Of a stretch of DNA of 63,965 nucleotides, positions 43,901 through 50,959 are shown piece by piece; the first letter of the stretch is position 1, and the number at the start of each line of letters is the position of its first letter. This stretch comes from Microbacteriaceae bacterium PS02066 (GTDB lineage: Bacteria; Actinomycetota; Actinomycetes; Actinomycetales; Microbacteriaceae), in NCBI GenBank assembly GCA_029959545.1, contig JASCPH010000011.1, positions 1-63,965 on the forward strand. The letters are read 5' to 3'. Position numbers and translations under genes: made by a program. The notes beneath the pieces were generated by a model. The model did no database searches, was not told where the DNA came from, and saw only the letters and a program-made list of their open reading frames with translations.

Positions 43901-45580
43901 CGCGACGAACACGCCGAACAGCCCCCGGTCGGGGATCGTGCCGCCGCTGGTGACGGCGATCCGCTGCGCGCCAGGGCGACCGGTGAGTGTTCCGTGATCA
44001 CGGTCCCACACGAGCCGCGGCCTGAGCTCCGCGAACTCGTCGGACGGGTAGCGGCCCGCCAGAAGATCGAGCGTCGCCTCGTAGGCGGAGCGGGGGAGCG
44101 TCCGGAAGGGCGCGCTGCGTCGGACGGTCTCGAACCAGTCCTCGACCTCGATCGCGCCTCGCGCGGCGGCCGCGACGGTCTGTTGGGCGAGGATGTCGAG
44201 CGGGTTCTGTGGCACGCGGATCGACTCGATCCGACCCGCCAGCATCCGTTCGGTGACGATCGCGGTGTGCAGCACGTCGCCGCGGTGCTTGGGGAACAGC
44301 GCCGCACGGCTCACCTCGCCCACCTGGTGACCCGCGCGACCGATGCGCTGCAGTCCGGACGCGGCCGACGGCGGCGCCTCGACCTGGATCACCAGGTCGA
44401 CCGCTCCCATGTCGATGCCGAGCTCGAGACTGCTCGTGGCCACGACACAGCGGAGCACGCCCGACTTCAGCTCGTCTTCGACGACCGCGCGCTGCTCCTT
44501 GGAGACCGAGCCGTGATGCGCCTTGGCGAGTACCGGCTCCGCACCGGCGGTGGCCCCCGCCTGCGCCATCATCGCCGCGGGCACCGCCGGGTCGGGCAGG
44601 TCGAGCCCCAGCCGTTCGCTGTAGATCTCGTTCAGTCGGCCGGTGAGGCGCTCCGCGAGGCGGCGGGAGTTGGAGAAGACGATCGTCGAGCGGTGCTGAA
44701 GGATGCGGTCGACGATCGCCTCTTCGACGTGCGGCCACAGCGATCCCGTGACCTCGGTGCTCTCGCCCCCGCCGGACGCGAACCAGTCCTCGCCTTCGCC
44801 GTCGGCCTGTTGTCCCGGTGGCGGCGGCGGATGCAGCATGTCGTCGACCGGCACGACGACCGTCATGTCGAAGGCCTTCGTGGCGCGCGGGGCGACGATG
44901 TCGACGGGGGCGGCGCCTCCGAGGAAACGCGCGACCTCGTCGATCGGACGGACGGTGGCCGACAGGCCGATGCGCTGTGCGGGTGTCTCCAGCAGCGCAT
45001 CGAGGCGCTCCAGGCTGACGGCCAGGTGCGCTCCGCGCTTGGTGGCCGCCACCGCGTGCACCTCGTCGATGATGACGGTGTGCACACCGCGCAGGGTCTC
45101 TGACGCCTGGCTCGTGAGCATCAGATAGAGCGACTCGGGCGTCGTGATGAGGATGTCGGGCGGATCGCTCACGAGCTTGCGCCGGTCGGAGGACGTGGTG
45201 TCTCCGGAGCGCACGCCGACCCGCACATCCGGCGCGGTCAGACCCAGGCGTCGGGCGGACTGCCCGATTCCCACGAGCGGAGAGCGGAGGTTGCGCTCCA
45301 CGTCGACGCCGAGCGCCTTCAACGGGGAGATGTAGAGGATGCGGGTGCGCGGCTCATCTTTCGGGGGGGTCGGGGACGCCGTCCGCTCGCGGAACACACT
45401 GTCGATCGCCCAGAGGAACGCCGACAGCGTCTTTCCCGAGCCCGTGGGAGCGACCACGAGTGCGTGGCGCCCCTGCGAGATCGCGTGCCAGGCTCCTCGC
45501 TGCGCGTCGGTGGGAGCGGCGAAGGCGCCCCGGAACCAGTCCTGCGTGGCAGGCGAGAACTGGTCGAGCACATCACTCAC
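40961..45580 (-). CDS. lhr: Lhr-type ATP-dependent helicase
   Basis: The 1539-residue protein is a full-length Lhr. RecA domain 1 has Walker A APTGSGKT (about 44-51) and the Walker B segment VIIDEVHAVAATKRGAHLA. RecA domain 2 has IVFSNSRRLAERLTGRLN and QRIGRAGHQVG. The winged-helix and Lhr-core domains follow, then the long Lhr C-terminal region (from about 880). Lhr proteins are 3'-5' DNA or RNA-DNA helicases used in DNA repair; pairing with Nei suggests repair of oxidative damage. The ATG at 45580 is the first in frame. Confidence 0.96.
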   Translation of the reverse strand: MSDVLDQFSPATQDWFRGAFAAPTDAQRGAWHAISQGRHALVVAPTGSGKTLSAFLWAIDSVFRERTASPTPPKDEPRTRILYISPLKALGVDVERNLRSPLVGIGQSARRLGLTAPDVRVGVRSGDTTSSDRRKLVSDPPDILITTPESLYLMLTSQASETLRGVHTVIIDEVHAVAATKRGAHLAVSLERLDALLETPAQRIGLSATVRPIDEVARFLGGAAPVDIVAPRATKAFDMTVVVPVDDMLHPPPPPGQQADGEGEDWFASGGGESTEVTGSLWPHVEEAIVDRILQHRSTIVFSNSRRLAERLTGRLNEIYSERLGLDLPDPAVPAAMMAQAGATAGAEPVLAKAHHGSVSKEQRAVVEDELKSGVLRCVVATSSLELGIDMGAVDLVIQVEAPPSAASGLQRIGRAGHQVGEVSRAALFPKHRGDVLHTAIVTERMLAGRIESIRVPQNPLDILAQQTVAAAARGAIEVEDWFETVRRSAPFRTLPRSAYEATLDLLAGRYPSDEFAELRPRLVWDRDHGTLTGRPGAQRIAVTSGGTIPDRGLFGVFVAGESQNARVGELDEEMVYESRVNDVFTLGTTSWRIVEITHDRVNVVPAFGQPGKVPFWHGDGLGRPAELGEALGAFSREVSAAEPARARERLSEAGLDAFAQDNLLAYLAEQREATGSVPTDRSLTVERGRDEVGDWRVILHSPYGMQVHAPWALAVNARIRERLGVEGSAVASDDGIIARVPDAEAEPPGAELFVFDPDELEQIVTDEVGGSALFASRFRECAARALLMPRTNPNRRSPLWQQRQRSAQLLEVARRHPTFPIILETLREVLQDVYDLPALTGIARKIADRRIRLVETTTSQPSPFARDLLFGYVGAFMYEGDSPLAERRAAALSVDPALLGELLGKIEMRELLDPDVIAQFEREAQRLDDERKAHGIEGVADLLRLLGPLAVDELALRLTDGEQAAQYAAELVDGRRAIRVGIAGSERIAAIEDAGRLRDALGAALPVGLPVAFLEPVADPLGDLVARHARTHGPFTADQVADRFGVGVAVARHTLQRLESSGRVTSGFFLPESAARRSDDTEWCDSEVLRRLRMRSLAAIRGSVEPVSPGAFARFLPVWQHVTRPLEGIDGTLAVIEQLAGVPIPASAWESLVLPSRVRDYTPSMLDELTATGEVVWAGHGALPGRDGWVSLHPADAASLTLAVPEDEVAADSLDARILDVLAAGGAYFAAQVRELAQAENEQSVIDALWRLAWAGRVTNDTFAPVRGLLSGGSQAHRVARRAPRARMFRGTSIPRPTAPARPASVGGRWSLLPTPESDPTLRHTAAASLLLDRYGVVTRGSVQNEGLPGGFAQAYRVLAQFEQAGHCRRGYLIERLGAAQFAASATIDRLREFAAVGDPPPRSGVTLAATDPANPYGAALGWPARDGVKHRPGRKAGALVVLVDGELVLYLERGGKTALSFTDDEDALAAAASSLAQTARAGRLETLTIEQVDGAFVFGTVLGRLLRDAGFVESTRGLTLRRLTAGDAARAERSTRA

Positions 45581-45662
45581 CCGATCATTGTGGCCGTAGC
45601 CGCCGACACCCGGGCGGGGATTGCGCTCACAGCGCAGGCGTAGACGCCTGCCCCCGCCCAGG

Positions 45663-46061
45663 TCAACGGGGCGCGGGATCAGGGCCTCGTGCCTCGCCGG
45701 ATGGCTGCGTCTCCCATACCCTCACGCGTCGGGGGTGGGCCGAGGTCCCCTCGATCCGCCACCTGATCGGCGCGGACGTCGCCGGGTCGGCCGCTGCAGC
45801 GACCGCGGGAACGTCGGGCGCGGTCAGCGCCTCACGGACGATACGGCGAGGGTCGTACTGGCGCGGATCCAGCTCGCGCCAGTCCTCCTGGCGCAGCCCC
45901 GTCTCCGCGATCACCCGATCGCGGCCCGCCTCGATCGCACCGCGCGCCCTGCGGAGGACCTGCGCCAGAGCTCGAGCAGCCTCCGGCAGGCGATGCGGGC
46001 CGAAGACGAGCGCCGCGAGGAGGATGACGAGGAAGAGCTTCTCAACCGTGAGTCCGAACAC
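45663..46061 (-). CDS. tatB: Sec-independent protein translocase TatB
   Basis: The 132-residue protein has one N-terminal membrane segment (LTVEKLFLVILLAALVFG), the TatB hinge GPHRLPEAARAL and a long amphipathic, then acidic, cytoplasmic tail. The GTG at 46061 is preceded by an AGGAGAGG site; the upstream open frame is within tatC. It overlaps tatC by 20 bp. TatB is the adaptor between TatC and substrates with twin-arginine signals. Confidence 0.88.
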   Translation of the reverse strand: MFGLTVEKLFLVILLAALVFGPHRLPEAARALAQVLRRARGAIEAGRDRVIAETGLRQEDWRELDPRQYDPRRIVREALTAPDVPAVAAAADPATSAPIRWRIEGTSAHPRRVRVWETQPSGEARGPDPAPR

Positions 46062-46839
46062 GGGCCTCTCCTCTCGAGGTCGGGGTCTGACTCTTCCGCC
46101 GCGCGTCGAGGCGGTCATGTGCGGCTGCGACCGCCCATGCGCCGGCGAAGAGCGCGACGAGGGGGATGGCCACCACGAACATCGACAGGATGTCCGCGGC
46201 AGGGGTGGCGATCGCGCTGAAGAGAACGATGGCCACAACTGCCCATCTCCAACTCCGAGCGATGGTGCGTGCGGGGAGGATGCCGAGTGCGTTGAGCAGA
46301 ACCAGCAGAACCGGCGCGACGAAGGCGATCCCGCAGACCACCACGATCTTGAGGACGAAATCGACGTACGTCGATGCGTCGAGCACGGTGGAGTCCTCCG
46401 CGGCGGCGAACGAGCTCAACAGCTCCACCATGTGCGGAAACAGTGCGAGACCGAAGGTGGCGCCGACGATGAAGAGCGGTAGCGCGGCCGCGAAGAAGCC
46501 GAACAGGTAGCGCTTCTCCCGACGGGTGAGACCGGGGGCAACGAATCCGAAGATCTCGGCGATCCACACCGGGCTCGACAGGGCGAGCCCGGCGATGAGG
46601 GCGACGCGCAGTCGCAGATCGAACGCCCCGGTGATGCTCGTGTAGTTCAAGCTCGCGTCCCGTGTCGCCGCGATCTGCTCGATCGGCACGCGCACGATAT
46701 CCAGCAGGTTGCCGGAGAGGGCGAACCCGACGACCACTCCGAGCGCGATGGCAACCGTCGCCCGCGTCGCCCGCTGTCGCAGCTCGCGCACGTGCGTGCG
46801 AAGCGGCATGCCGGCCGGCGGTGCGACGGCGGTGCTCAT
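46042..46839 (-). CDS. tatC: Sec-independent protein translocase TatC
   Basis: The 265-residue protein has six membrane segments and TatC motifs: an N-terminal THVRELRQR that holds the signal-binding glutamate, SSPVWIAEIFGFVAPGLTRREKRYL, and late TPAADILSMFVVAIP. It is the receptor for twin-arginine signal peptides. It starts within the tatA stop (4-bp overlap), so the translocase genes are tightly coupled. Confidence 0.95.
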   Translation of the reverse strand: MSTAVAPPAGMPLRTHVRELRQRATRATVAIALGVVVGFALSGNLLDIVRVPIEQIAATRDASLNYTSITGAFDLRLRVALIAGLALSSPVWIAEIFGFVAPGLTRREKRYLFGFFAAALPLFIVGATFGLALFPHMVELLSSFAAAEDSTVLDASTYVDFVLKIVVVCGIAFVAPVLLVLLNALGILPARTIARSWRWAVVAIVLFSAIATPAADILSMFVVAIPLVALFAGAWAVAAAHDRLDARRKSQTPTSRGEARVRTHG

Positions 46840-47069
46840 GAGCTCGAACCGGTGCGGAGACGGTCGTCGCTCTCGCGCTGTGCGGGGGCGAGGTCGCCGC
46901 GCTCAGGTGCAGCCGGCGCGGCGACGGGCGACTCCGTCGATTCGGACCGGAGGATGCGGACGGACTGGCCCACGCTGCGCGCGATCGCCGGCAGCTTGGC
47001 GGCACCGAAGATGAGCAGGACGATGGCCAGCACGATGAGCGCGTGCCATCCGGTGAGGTTCTGGAACAT
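46836..47069 (-). CDS. tatA: Sec-independent protein translocase TatA
   Basis: The 77-residue protein has the TatA layout: a short membrane helix (WHALIVLAIVLLIFGAAKLP) with the FGxxKLP hinge, an amphipathic helix (IARSVGQSVRILR) and an acidic, flexible tail. It starts 15 bp after the stop of the dioxygenase-like gene with an AAAGGACCC site, and overlaps tatC by 4 bp. Confidence 0.93.
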   Translation of the reverse strand: MFQNLTGWHALIVLAIVLLIFGAAKLPAIARSVGQSVRILRSESTESPVAAPAAPERGDLAPAQRESDDRLRTGSSS

Positions 47070-47084
47070 GACGGGTCCTTTCGG

Positions 47085-48041
47085 TCAGCGGCCGCCGCCG
47101 GGCGCGGCACCGGCGGAGGGAGTGGTGGTGGTGTCGATACGGACGGTGAGGGTCGCCGTGTGGCCGCTGGTGGTGTCTCCGGTGACCGTGGCGAGCTGCA
47201 GCACGCCCTCGTCCTCGCCGAAGACGTTGTCGCTGGACAGCGAGACCTGGGAGAGGTTGCGGGCCGAGCCGTCGTAGGCGCTCAGCGCGTAGACATCGGC
47301 GAGGGGGGCGGCGGGATAGGCCAGCTGCGAAGTGGCGATGGCGTTCGACGCATCGGTGATGTCGTCGATGCTCGGGTACACCTCGAAGTGGATGTGGGGC
47401 CAGCGGCCGGTGTAGCAGCCGGGGACGATCGAGGTGAAGGTCACCTGCCCGTTCGCATCGGCCACTTGCACACCGCGCAGCCACGTCTCATCCTCGACCC
47501 CTTCGGAGTACATCGAGTAGCGGCCTTGGGCGTCGCAGTGCCAGGCGTACACGGCGACTCCGGCGAAGGGGGCGTCGCCGTTCGCCATGTCGGTGATGGT
47601 GAGGGTGAAGGTCAACGGCACTCCGTCGACGGCCGTCGAGGAGTCGATGCTGGTGCGCAGGTCGCTGCGCACGATGCCGCTCTGCTCGAGCACGTCGGGT
47701 CCGTTGGAGCCGTCGCCCGGGTACGGTCCTGCCGTCTCGTCCGGGATCTCTCCGGCCGGCAGTGCGGTCGTCGTCGTTGCGCTGGTGGACGATGCAGACG
47801 GCGTCGCGCTGGGCGTCGACGTCGAGCTTGTGGTGCTGGCAGAGCTGACGGGTGCGCACGCGGCGAGCGCCGCTGTTCCCAATCCCACTCCCACCAGCCC
47901 GAGGACTCCGCGCCGGGTGATGAGCGTGCGGACGTCGAAGGGCGCGCCCTGGTCGACGATCTCCTCGTTCGGCCGGTCGAGCAGCCTGCCTTCGTAGGCG
48001 GGGCCCTGGGGGGTCTGCTCGGCATCGGGGATGCGCTTCAT
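47085..48041 (-). CDS. Tat-exported lipoprotein with intradiol ring-cleavage dioxygenase fold
   Basis: The 318-residue protein has a long n-region, then twin arginines (TRRGVLGL, R43-R44), a hydrophobic stretch and a lipobox (LAAC, C62), so it should be exported folded by Tat and lipidated. A serine/threonine-rich linker (about 64-95) precedes the catalytic domain. That domain keeps the intradiol iron ligand pattern: tyrosines in GRYSMYSEG (Y175 or Y178), Y210 in PGCYTGRWPHIHFEV, and H216/H218. The ETAGPYPGDG start is also typical. Extracellular members act on catechols. It is the first gene of the operon that continues with tatA-tatC-tatB. Confidence 0.88.
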   Translation of the reverse strand: MKRIPDAEQTPQGPAYEGRLLDRPNEEIVDQGAPFDVRTLITRRGVLGLVGVGLGTAALAACAPVSSASTTSSTSTPSATPSASSTSATTTTALPAGEIPDETAGPYPGDGSNGPDVLEQSGIVRSDLRTSIDSSTAVDGVPLTFTLTITDMANGDAPFAGVAVYAWHCDAQGRYSMYSEGVEDETWLRGVQVADANGQVTFTSIVPGCYTGRWPHIHFEVYPSIDDITDASNAIATSQLAYPAAPLADVYALSAYDGSARNLSQVSLSSDNVFGEDEGVLQLATVTGDTTSGHTATLTVRIDTTTTPSAGAAPGGGR

Positions 48042-48223
48042 GATCGTCTCCTGATATGTCGGCGAGCGGTGTTGAACCGATCATGAGAGATCCGACGAGG
48101 CGCGCTCTTTGAGATTTCTTTGCGCTCCCTATGAGGCGGCGTCGCCTGTCGCACCTCCTACATCCCCTTCTCGTCGATCTCGACGACGGTGTCGAAGGGC
48201 GATGTCCAGACCGAGCGCGGGGA

Positions 48224-48865
48224 TCAGCCGAGCTGCCGCTCGAGGAAGGCCCTGATGTCGATGAGCTCCTCCGCGCTGACGGAGTGGCCGAGACCGGGGT
48301 ACAGGCGCCCGGTCAGATCGACGTGGTCGGGCAGCCATTGCGCGGTATGGGTGATCAGAGGAGCGGGAATCACGTCGTCGGCGGAACCGCGCCCCCAGAA
48401 GACCGGCGGGCGCCGCGCCGCGAGCGCCGCATCCGTCTCGAGCTCGCCCGGCGCGGCGTAACCGCTGAGGTTCACCGCGAACGCGAAGCGCTCGGGCTGT
48501 CGGCGCAGCGCCTGCATCGAGATGGCGCCGCCCTGCGAGAACCCCAGCAGCCCGACGCTCTCGGCCGTGCTCGTGCGATCCAGCCAGGCGATGAGAGCGT
48601 CCGCGCCAGCGGTGATCGCCGCCGCGTCGCGGCCGTTCAGGCCCTCGATCGGGTACCACGAGTAGCCCGGCGACGGCCACGGTGGCGCGAGCGGCGCGCG
48701 CACCGCCGCCATGCGGTACTCGGAAGGCAGATGCGCCGCCAGCGAGAAGAGGTCGCGTTCGTCGCTCGCGTAGCCGTGCAGCAGCACGAGCAAGGGGCGG
48801 TCGGCAGCTTTGTCGTCGTCGGAGAACAGCACGGCGTCGTCGTCGAGCATCGGGGTGGCATCCAT
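48224..48865 (-). CDS. Alpha/beta hydrolase (phospholipase/carboxylesterase family)
   Basis: The 213-residue protein is a single-domain esterase with VLLHGYASDERDLFSLA, nucleophile LGFSQGGAISM, the acid in GSADDVIP and catalytic GLGHSVS. It has no signal peptide, so it is cytosolic. The family hydrolyses short acyl esters or acyl-thioesters. It is preceded by a divergent DUF4916 gene. The 182-bp gap to its left (48042-48223) holds the upstream region of the Tat operon and nothing else I can name. Confidence 0.88.
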   Translation of the reverse strand: MDATPMLDDDAVLFSDDDKAADRPLLVLLHGYASDERDLFSLAAHLPSEYRMAAVRAPLAPPWPSPGYSWYPIEGLNGRDAAAITAGADALIAWLDRTSTAESVGLLGFSQGGAISMQALRRQPERFAFAVNLSGYAAPGELETDAALAARRPPVFWGRGSADDVIPAPLITHTAQWLPDHVDLTGRLYPGLGHSVSAEELIDIRAFLERQLG

Positions 48866-48932
48866 CGCTCCATCCTCTTACCCACCACCCCCATCCGCCA
48901 TGCAAGGCGGGCGTGTGGGGTATACAGGAGGC

Positions 48933-49544
48933 ATGCCGGTCCGCACGCCCGATCCAGATCCCCACGAGCCCGGCGACGACTCGTCGCGCGATCCCCTGGG
49001 TCTCGGGGGGCTGCCCGGGAGCGCCGGCAATCCGGCGTGGCTGAGCGACGTCGAGCTCGCCGAGGCGCGCCGTCGCCTGCCGATGCTCTACGTCGAGGCG
49101 ATCCCGGTGCGCACGGACGGCGTGGGTGTGGTGACGCAGGTGGGCATCCTCTTGCGGGCGACGCCGCTGGGGGAGATGACCCGCACGATCGTGTCGGGGC
49201 GCGTGCGCTACGGCGAGACCGTGCGCGACGCGCTCTTCCGCCACCTCGAGAACGATCTGGGCCCGATGGCGTTCCCCCTGCTGCCGCCGAGCCCGACGCC
49301 GTTCACGGTCGCGGAGTACTTCCCGCTTCCGGGCGTGAGCGCGTTCCACGACGACCGCCAGCACGCGGTCTCCCTCGCTTTCGTGGTGCCGGTGACCGGC
49401 ACGTGCGAGCCGCGTCAGGACGCCCTCGAGGTGACCTGGATGGAGCCGGCGGAGGCCGCATCCGACGCCCTCGCGGCCGAGATGGAAGGCGGCCGGGGAA
49501 CCCTCATCCGCCTGGGCCTGGCCAGCGTCGGCGCCCTGCGCTGA
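48933..49544 (+). CDS. DUF4916 (NUDIX-like) family protein
   Basis: The 203-residue protein has a disordered acidic start (PVRTPDPDPHEPGDDSSRD) and then a NUDIX-like domain from about residue 35 (WLSDVELAEARRRLPMLYVEAIPV, GRVRYGETVRDALFRHLENDLG). The Nudix box is only partly kept: the typical REUxEExGU is replaced by RHLENDLGP, so phosphohydrolase activity is doubtful. AGGAGG precedes the ATG at 48933, and a TATACA hexamer overlaps that region. Confidence 0.8.
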   Translation: MPVRTPDPDPHEPGDDSSRDPLGLGGLPGSAGNPAWLSDVELAEARRRLPMLYVEAIPVRTDGVGVVTQVGILLRATPLGEMTRTIVSGRVRYGETVRDALFRHLENDLGPMAFPLLPPSPTPFTVAEYFPLPGVSAFHDDRQHAVSLAFVVPVTGTCEPRQDALEVTWMEPAEAASDALAAEMEGGRGTLIRLGLASVGALR

Positions 49545-49545
49545 G

Positions 49546-49725
49546 ATGGCGCTCGCCGCATCCGCGTTCCCGGCAAGCCCCTCGCTCGTCGACTTCGCCG
49601 TCGCGCTGCCGGTGGTCCTCCTCGTCGCCTACGGCACGTCGCGCGCGCTCGGTGTCGACGACGTGGCCCGCCACTGGCGTCCGTCGGTGGCGTCGTTCGT
49701 GCTCGGGCGTCCGTCCGGATCCTGA
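49546..49725 (+). CDS. Small membrane protein, 59 residues
   Basis: An ATG one base after the DUF4916 stop opens a 59-codon frame (MALAASAFPASPSLVDFAVA, then a hydrophobic LPVVLLVAYGTSRALG). It has one predicted membrane helix and a short charged end. The one-base gap suggests translational coupling. I recognise no family. Codon use is GC-rich at third positions, like real genes here. Confidence 0.55.
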   Translation: MALAASAFPASPSLVDFAVALPVVLLVAYGTSRALGVDDVARHWRPSVASFVLGRPSGS

Positions 49726-49732
49726 GCGCGCG

Positions 49733-50800
49733 TCAGCGCGTGGTCTCGCGCGCGATCGCGGCGACGAACGCGTCGATGTCGTCCTCGGTCGTGTCGAACG
49801 AGCACATCCAGCGCACCTCGCGGCGGCTTTCATCCCAGTCGTAGAACCGGAAGCTCTCGCGCAGGCGCTCCGCCACGCCCTCGGGCAGGATCGCGAACAG
49901 GCCGTTGGCCTGGGTGGGATGCGTGAACGAGACGCCGCGGATCGTGCCGTCGGCGAGCCCCGCATCCACACCTCGGCGCAGGCGCTGGGCCATCGCGTTG
50001 GCGTGCGAGGCGTTGCGCAGCCAGAGATCGCCCTCGTAGAGCGCCACGAGCTGCGCCGAGACGAAACGCATCTTCGAGGCCAGCTGCATGTTGAGCTTGC
50101 GGAGGTAGGTGAGACCGGTGGATGCGGCGGGGTCGAGCACGACGATCGCCTCCGCGCCCAGCGCGCCGTTCTTCGTGCCGCCCAGGCTCACCACGTCGAC
50201 GCCGGCGTCGGTCGTGAAGGCGGCGAGCGGCACGTCGAGGGCGGCCGCCGCGTTGGAGATGCGGGCGCCGTCGAGGTGCAGCCGCATCCCGCGCTCGTGG
50301 GCGTGATCGGCGAGGGCGCGGATCTCGTCCGGCGTGTAGAGCGTGCCGAGCTCGCTCGTCTGCGTGATGGAGACCACGAGGGGCTGTGCGCGGTGCTCGT
50401 CGCCCCAGCCCCATGCCTCGCGGTCGACGAGCTCGGGGGTGAGCTTGCCGTCGGGCGAGGGGACGGTGAGCAGCTTCATGCCGCCCACGCGCTCCGGCGC
50501 ACCGCCCTCGTCGACGTTGATGTGCGCGGTGGATGCGGCGACGACCGCACCCCAGCGGGGCAGCATCGACTGCAGGCCGGTGACGTTCGCGCCGGTGCCG
50601 TTGAAGACGGGGAACGCCTCCGCGCGGTCGCCGAAGTGGGAGGCGACGACCTCCTGCAGGCGGGCCGTGTAGACGTCCTCGCCGTAGGCGATCTGGTGCC
50701 CCTCGTTGGCGGCCGCGATCGCGGCCAGCACCTCGGGGTGCACGCCGGAGTAGTTGTCGGACGCGAAGCCGCGCACGGCGGTGTCATGCAGAGTCGTCAC
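49733..50800 (-). CDS. Low-specificity threonine aldolase family (beta-eliminating lyase)
   Basis: The 355-residue PLP enzyme has FASDNYSGVHPEVLAAI at the start, the phosphate region NGTGANVTGL, the cofactor aspartate in MRLHLDGARISNAAAA and the Schiff-base lysine in VVSLGGTKNGALGAEA. These fit threonine aldolase, which cleaves threonine to glycine and acetaldehyde. The open frame reaches 50872, but that extension overlaps a palindromic element. The GTG at 50800 is preferred, with TAGATT (complement of 50809-50814) 8 nt before it. Confidence 0.9.
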   Translation of the reverse strand: MTTLHDTAVRGFASDNYSGVHPEVLAAIAAANEGHQIAYGEDVYTARLQEVVASHFGDRAEAFPVFNGTGANVTGLQSMLPRWGAVVAASTAHINVDEGGAPERVGGMKLLTVPSPDGKLTPELVDREAWGWGDEHRAQPLVVSITQTSELGTLYTPDEIRALADHAHERGMRLHLDGARISNAAAALDVPLAAFTTDAGVDVVSLGGTKNGALGAEAIVVLDPAASTGLTYLRKLNMQLASKMRFVSAQLVALYEGDLWLRNASHANAMAQRLRRGVDAGLADGTIRGVSFTHPTQANGLFAILPEGVAERLRESFRFYDWDESRREVRWMCSFDTTEDDIDAFVAAIARETTR

Positions 50801-50857
50801 AATCGTCCAATCTACGTCTGCTGCTGGCCGCATCCGTCCGCCGGGTCGGGCGGCCCT

Positions 50858-50914
50858 TGTGCAGGAGATCACCGTTGTGCAGGACGATCGCCGGGGGAAT
50901 CGTCCTGCACAACG
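50858..50914. repeat. Family D inverted repeat (16-bp perfect arms)
   Basis: CGTTGTGCAGGACGAT (50873-50888) is the exact reverse complement of 50899-50914, with a 10-nt loop. An extra diverged left arm, TTGTGCAGGAGAT, lies at 50858-50870, giving the same two-left-arms layout as family B. It stands between the threonine aldolase promoter and the end of the DUF6421 gene. Confidence 0.8.
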
Positions 50915-50959
50915 GATTTCTCCTGATGAGCGGATGCGGCGGCGAGCCGCTCGGGCGGG

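Noticed and set aside
48042..48223. Gene remnant upstream of the Tat operon
   Set aside because: No frame on either strand gives a recognisable protein fragment. The region is adequately explained as promoter and 3' flank.
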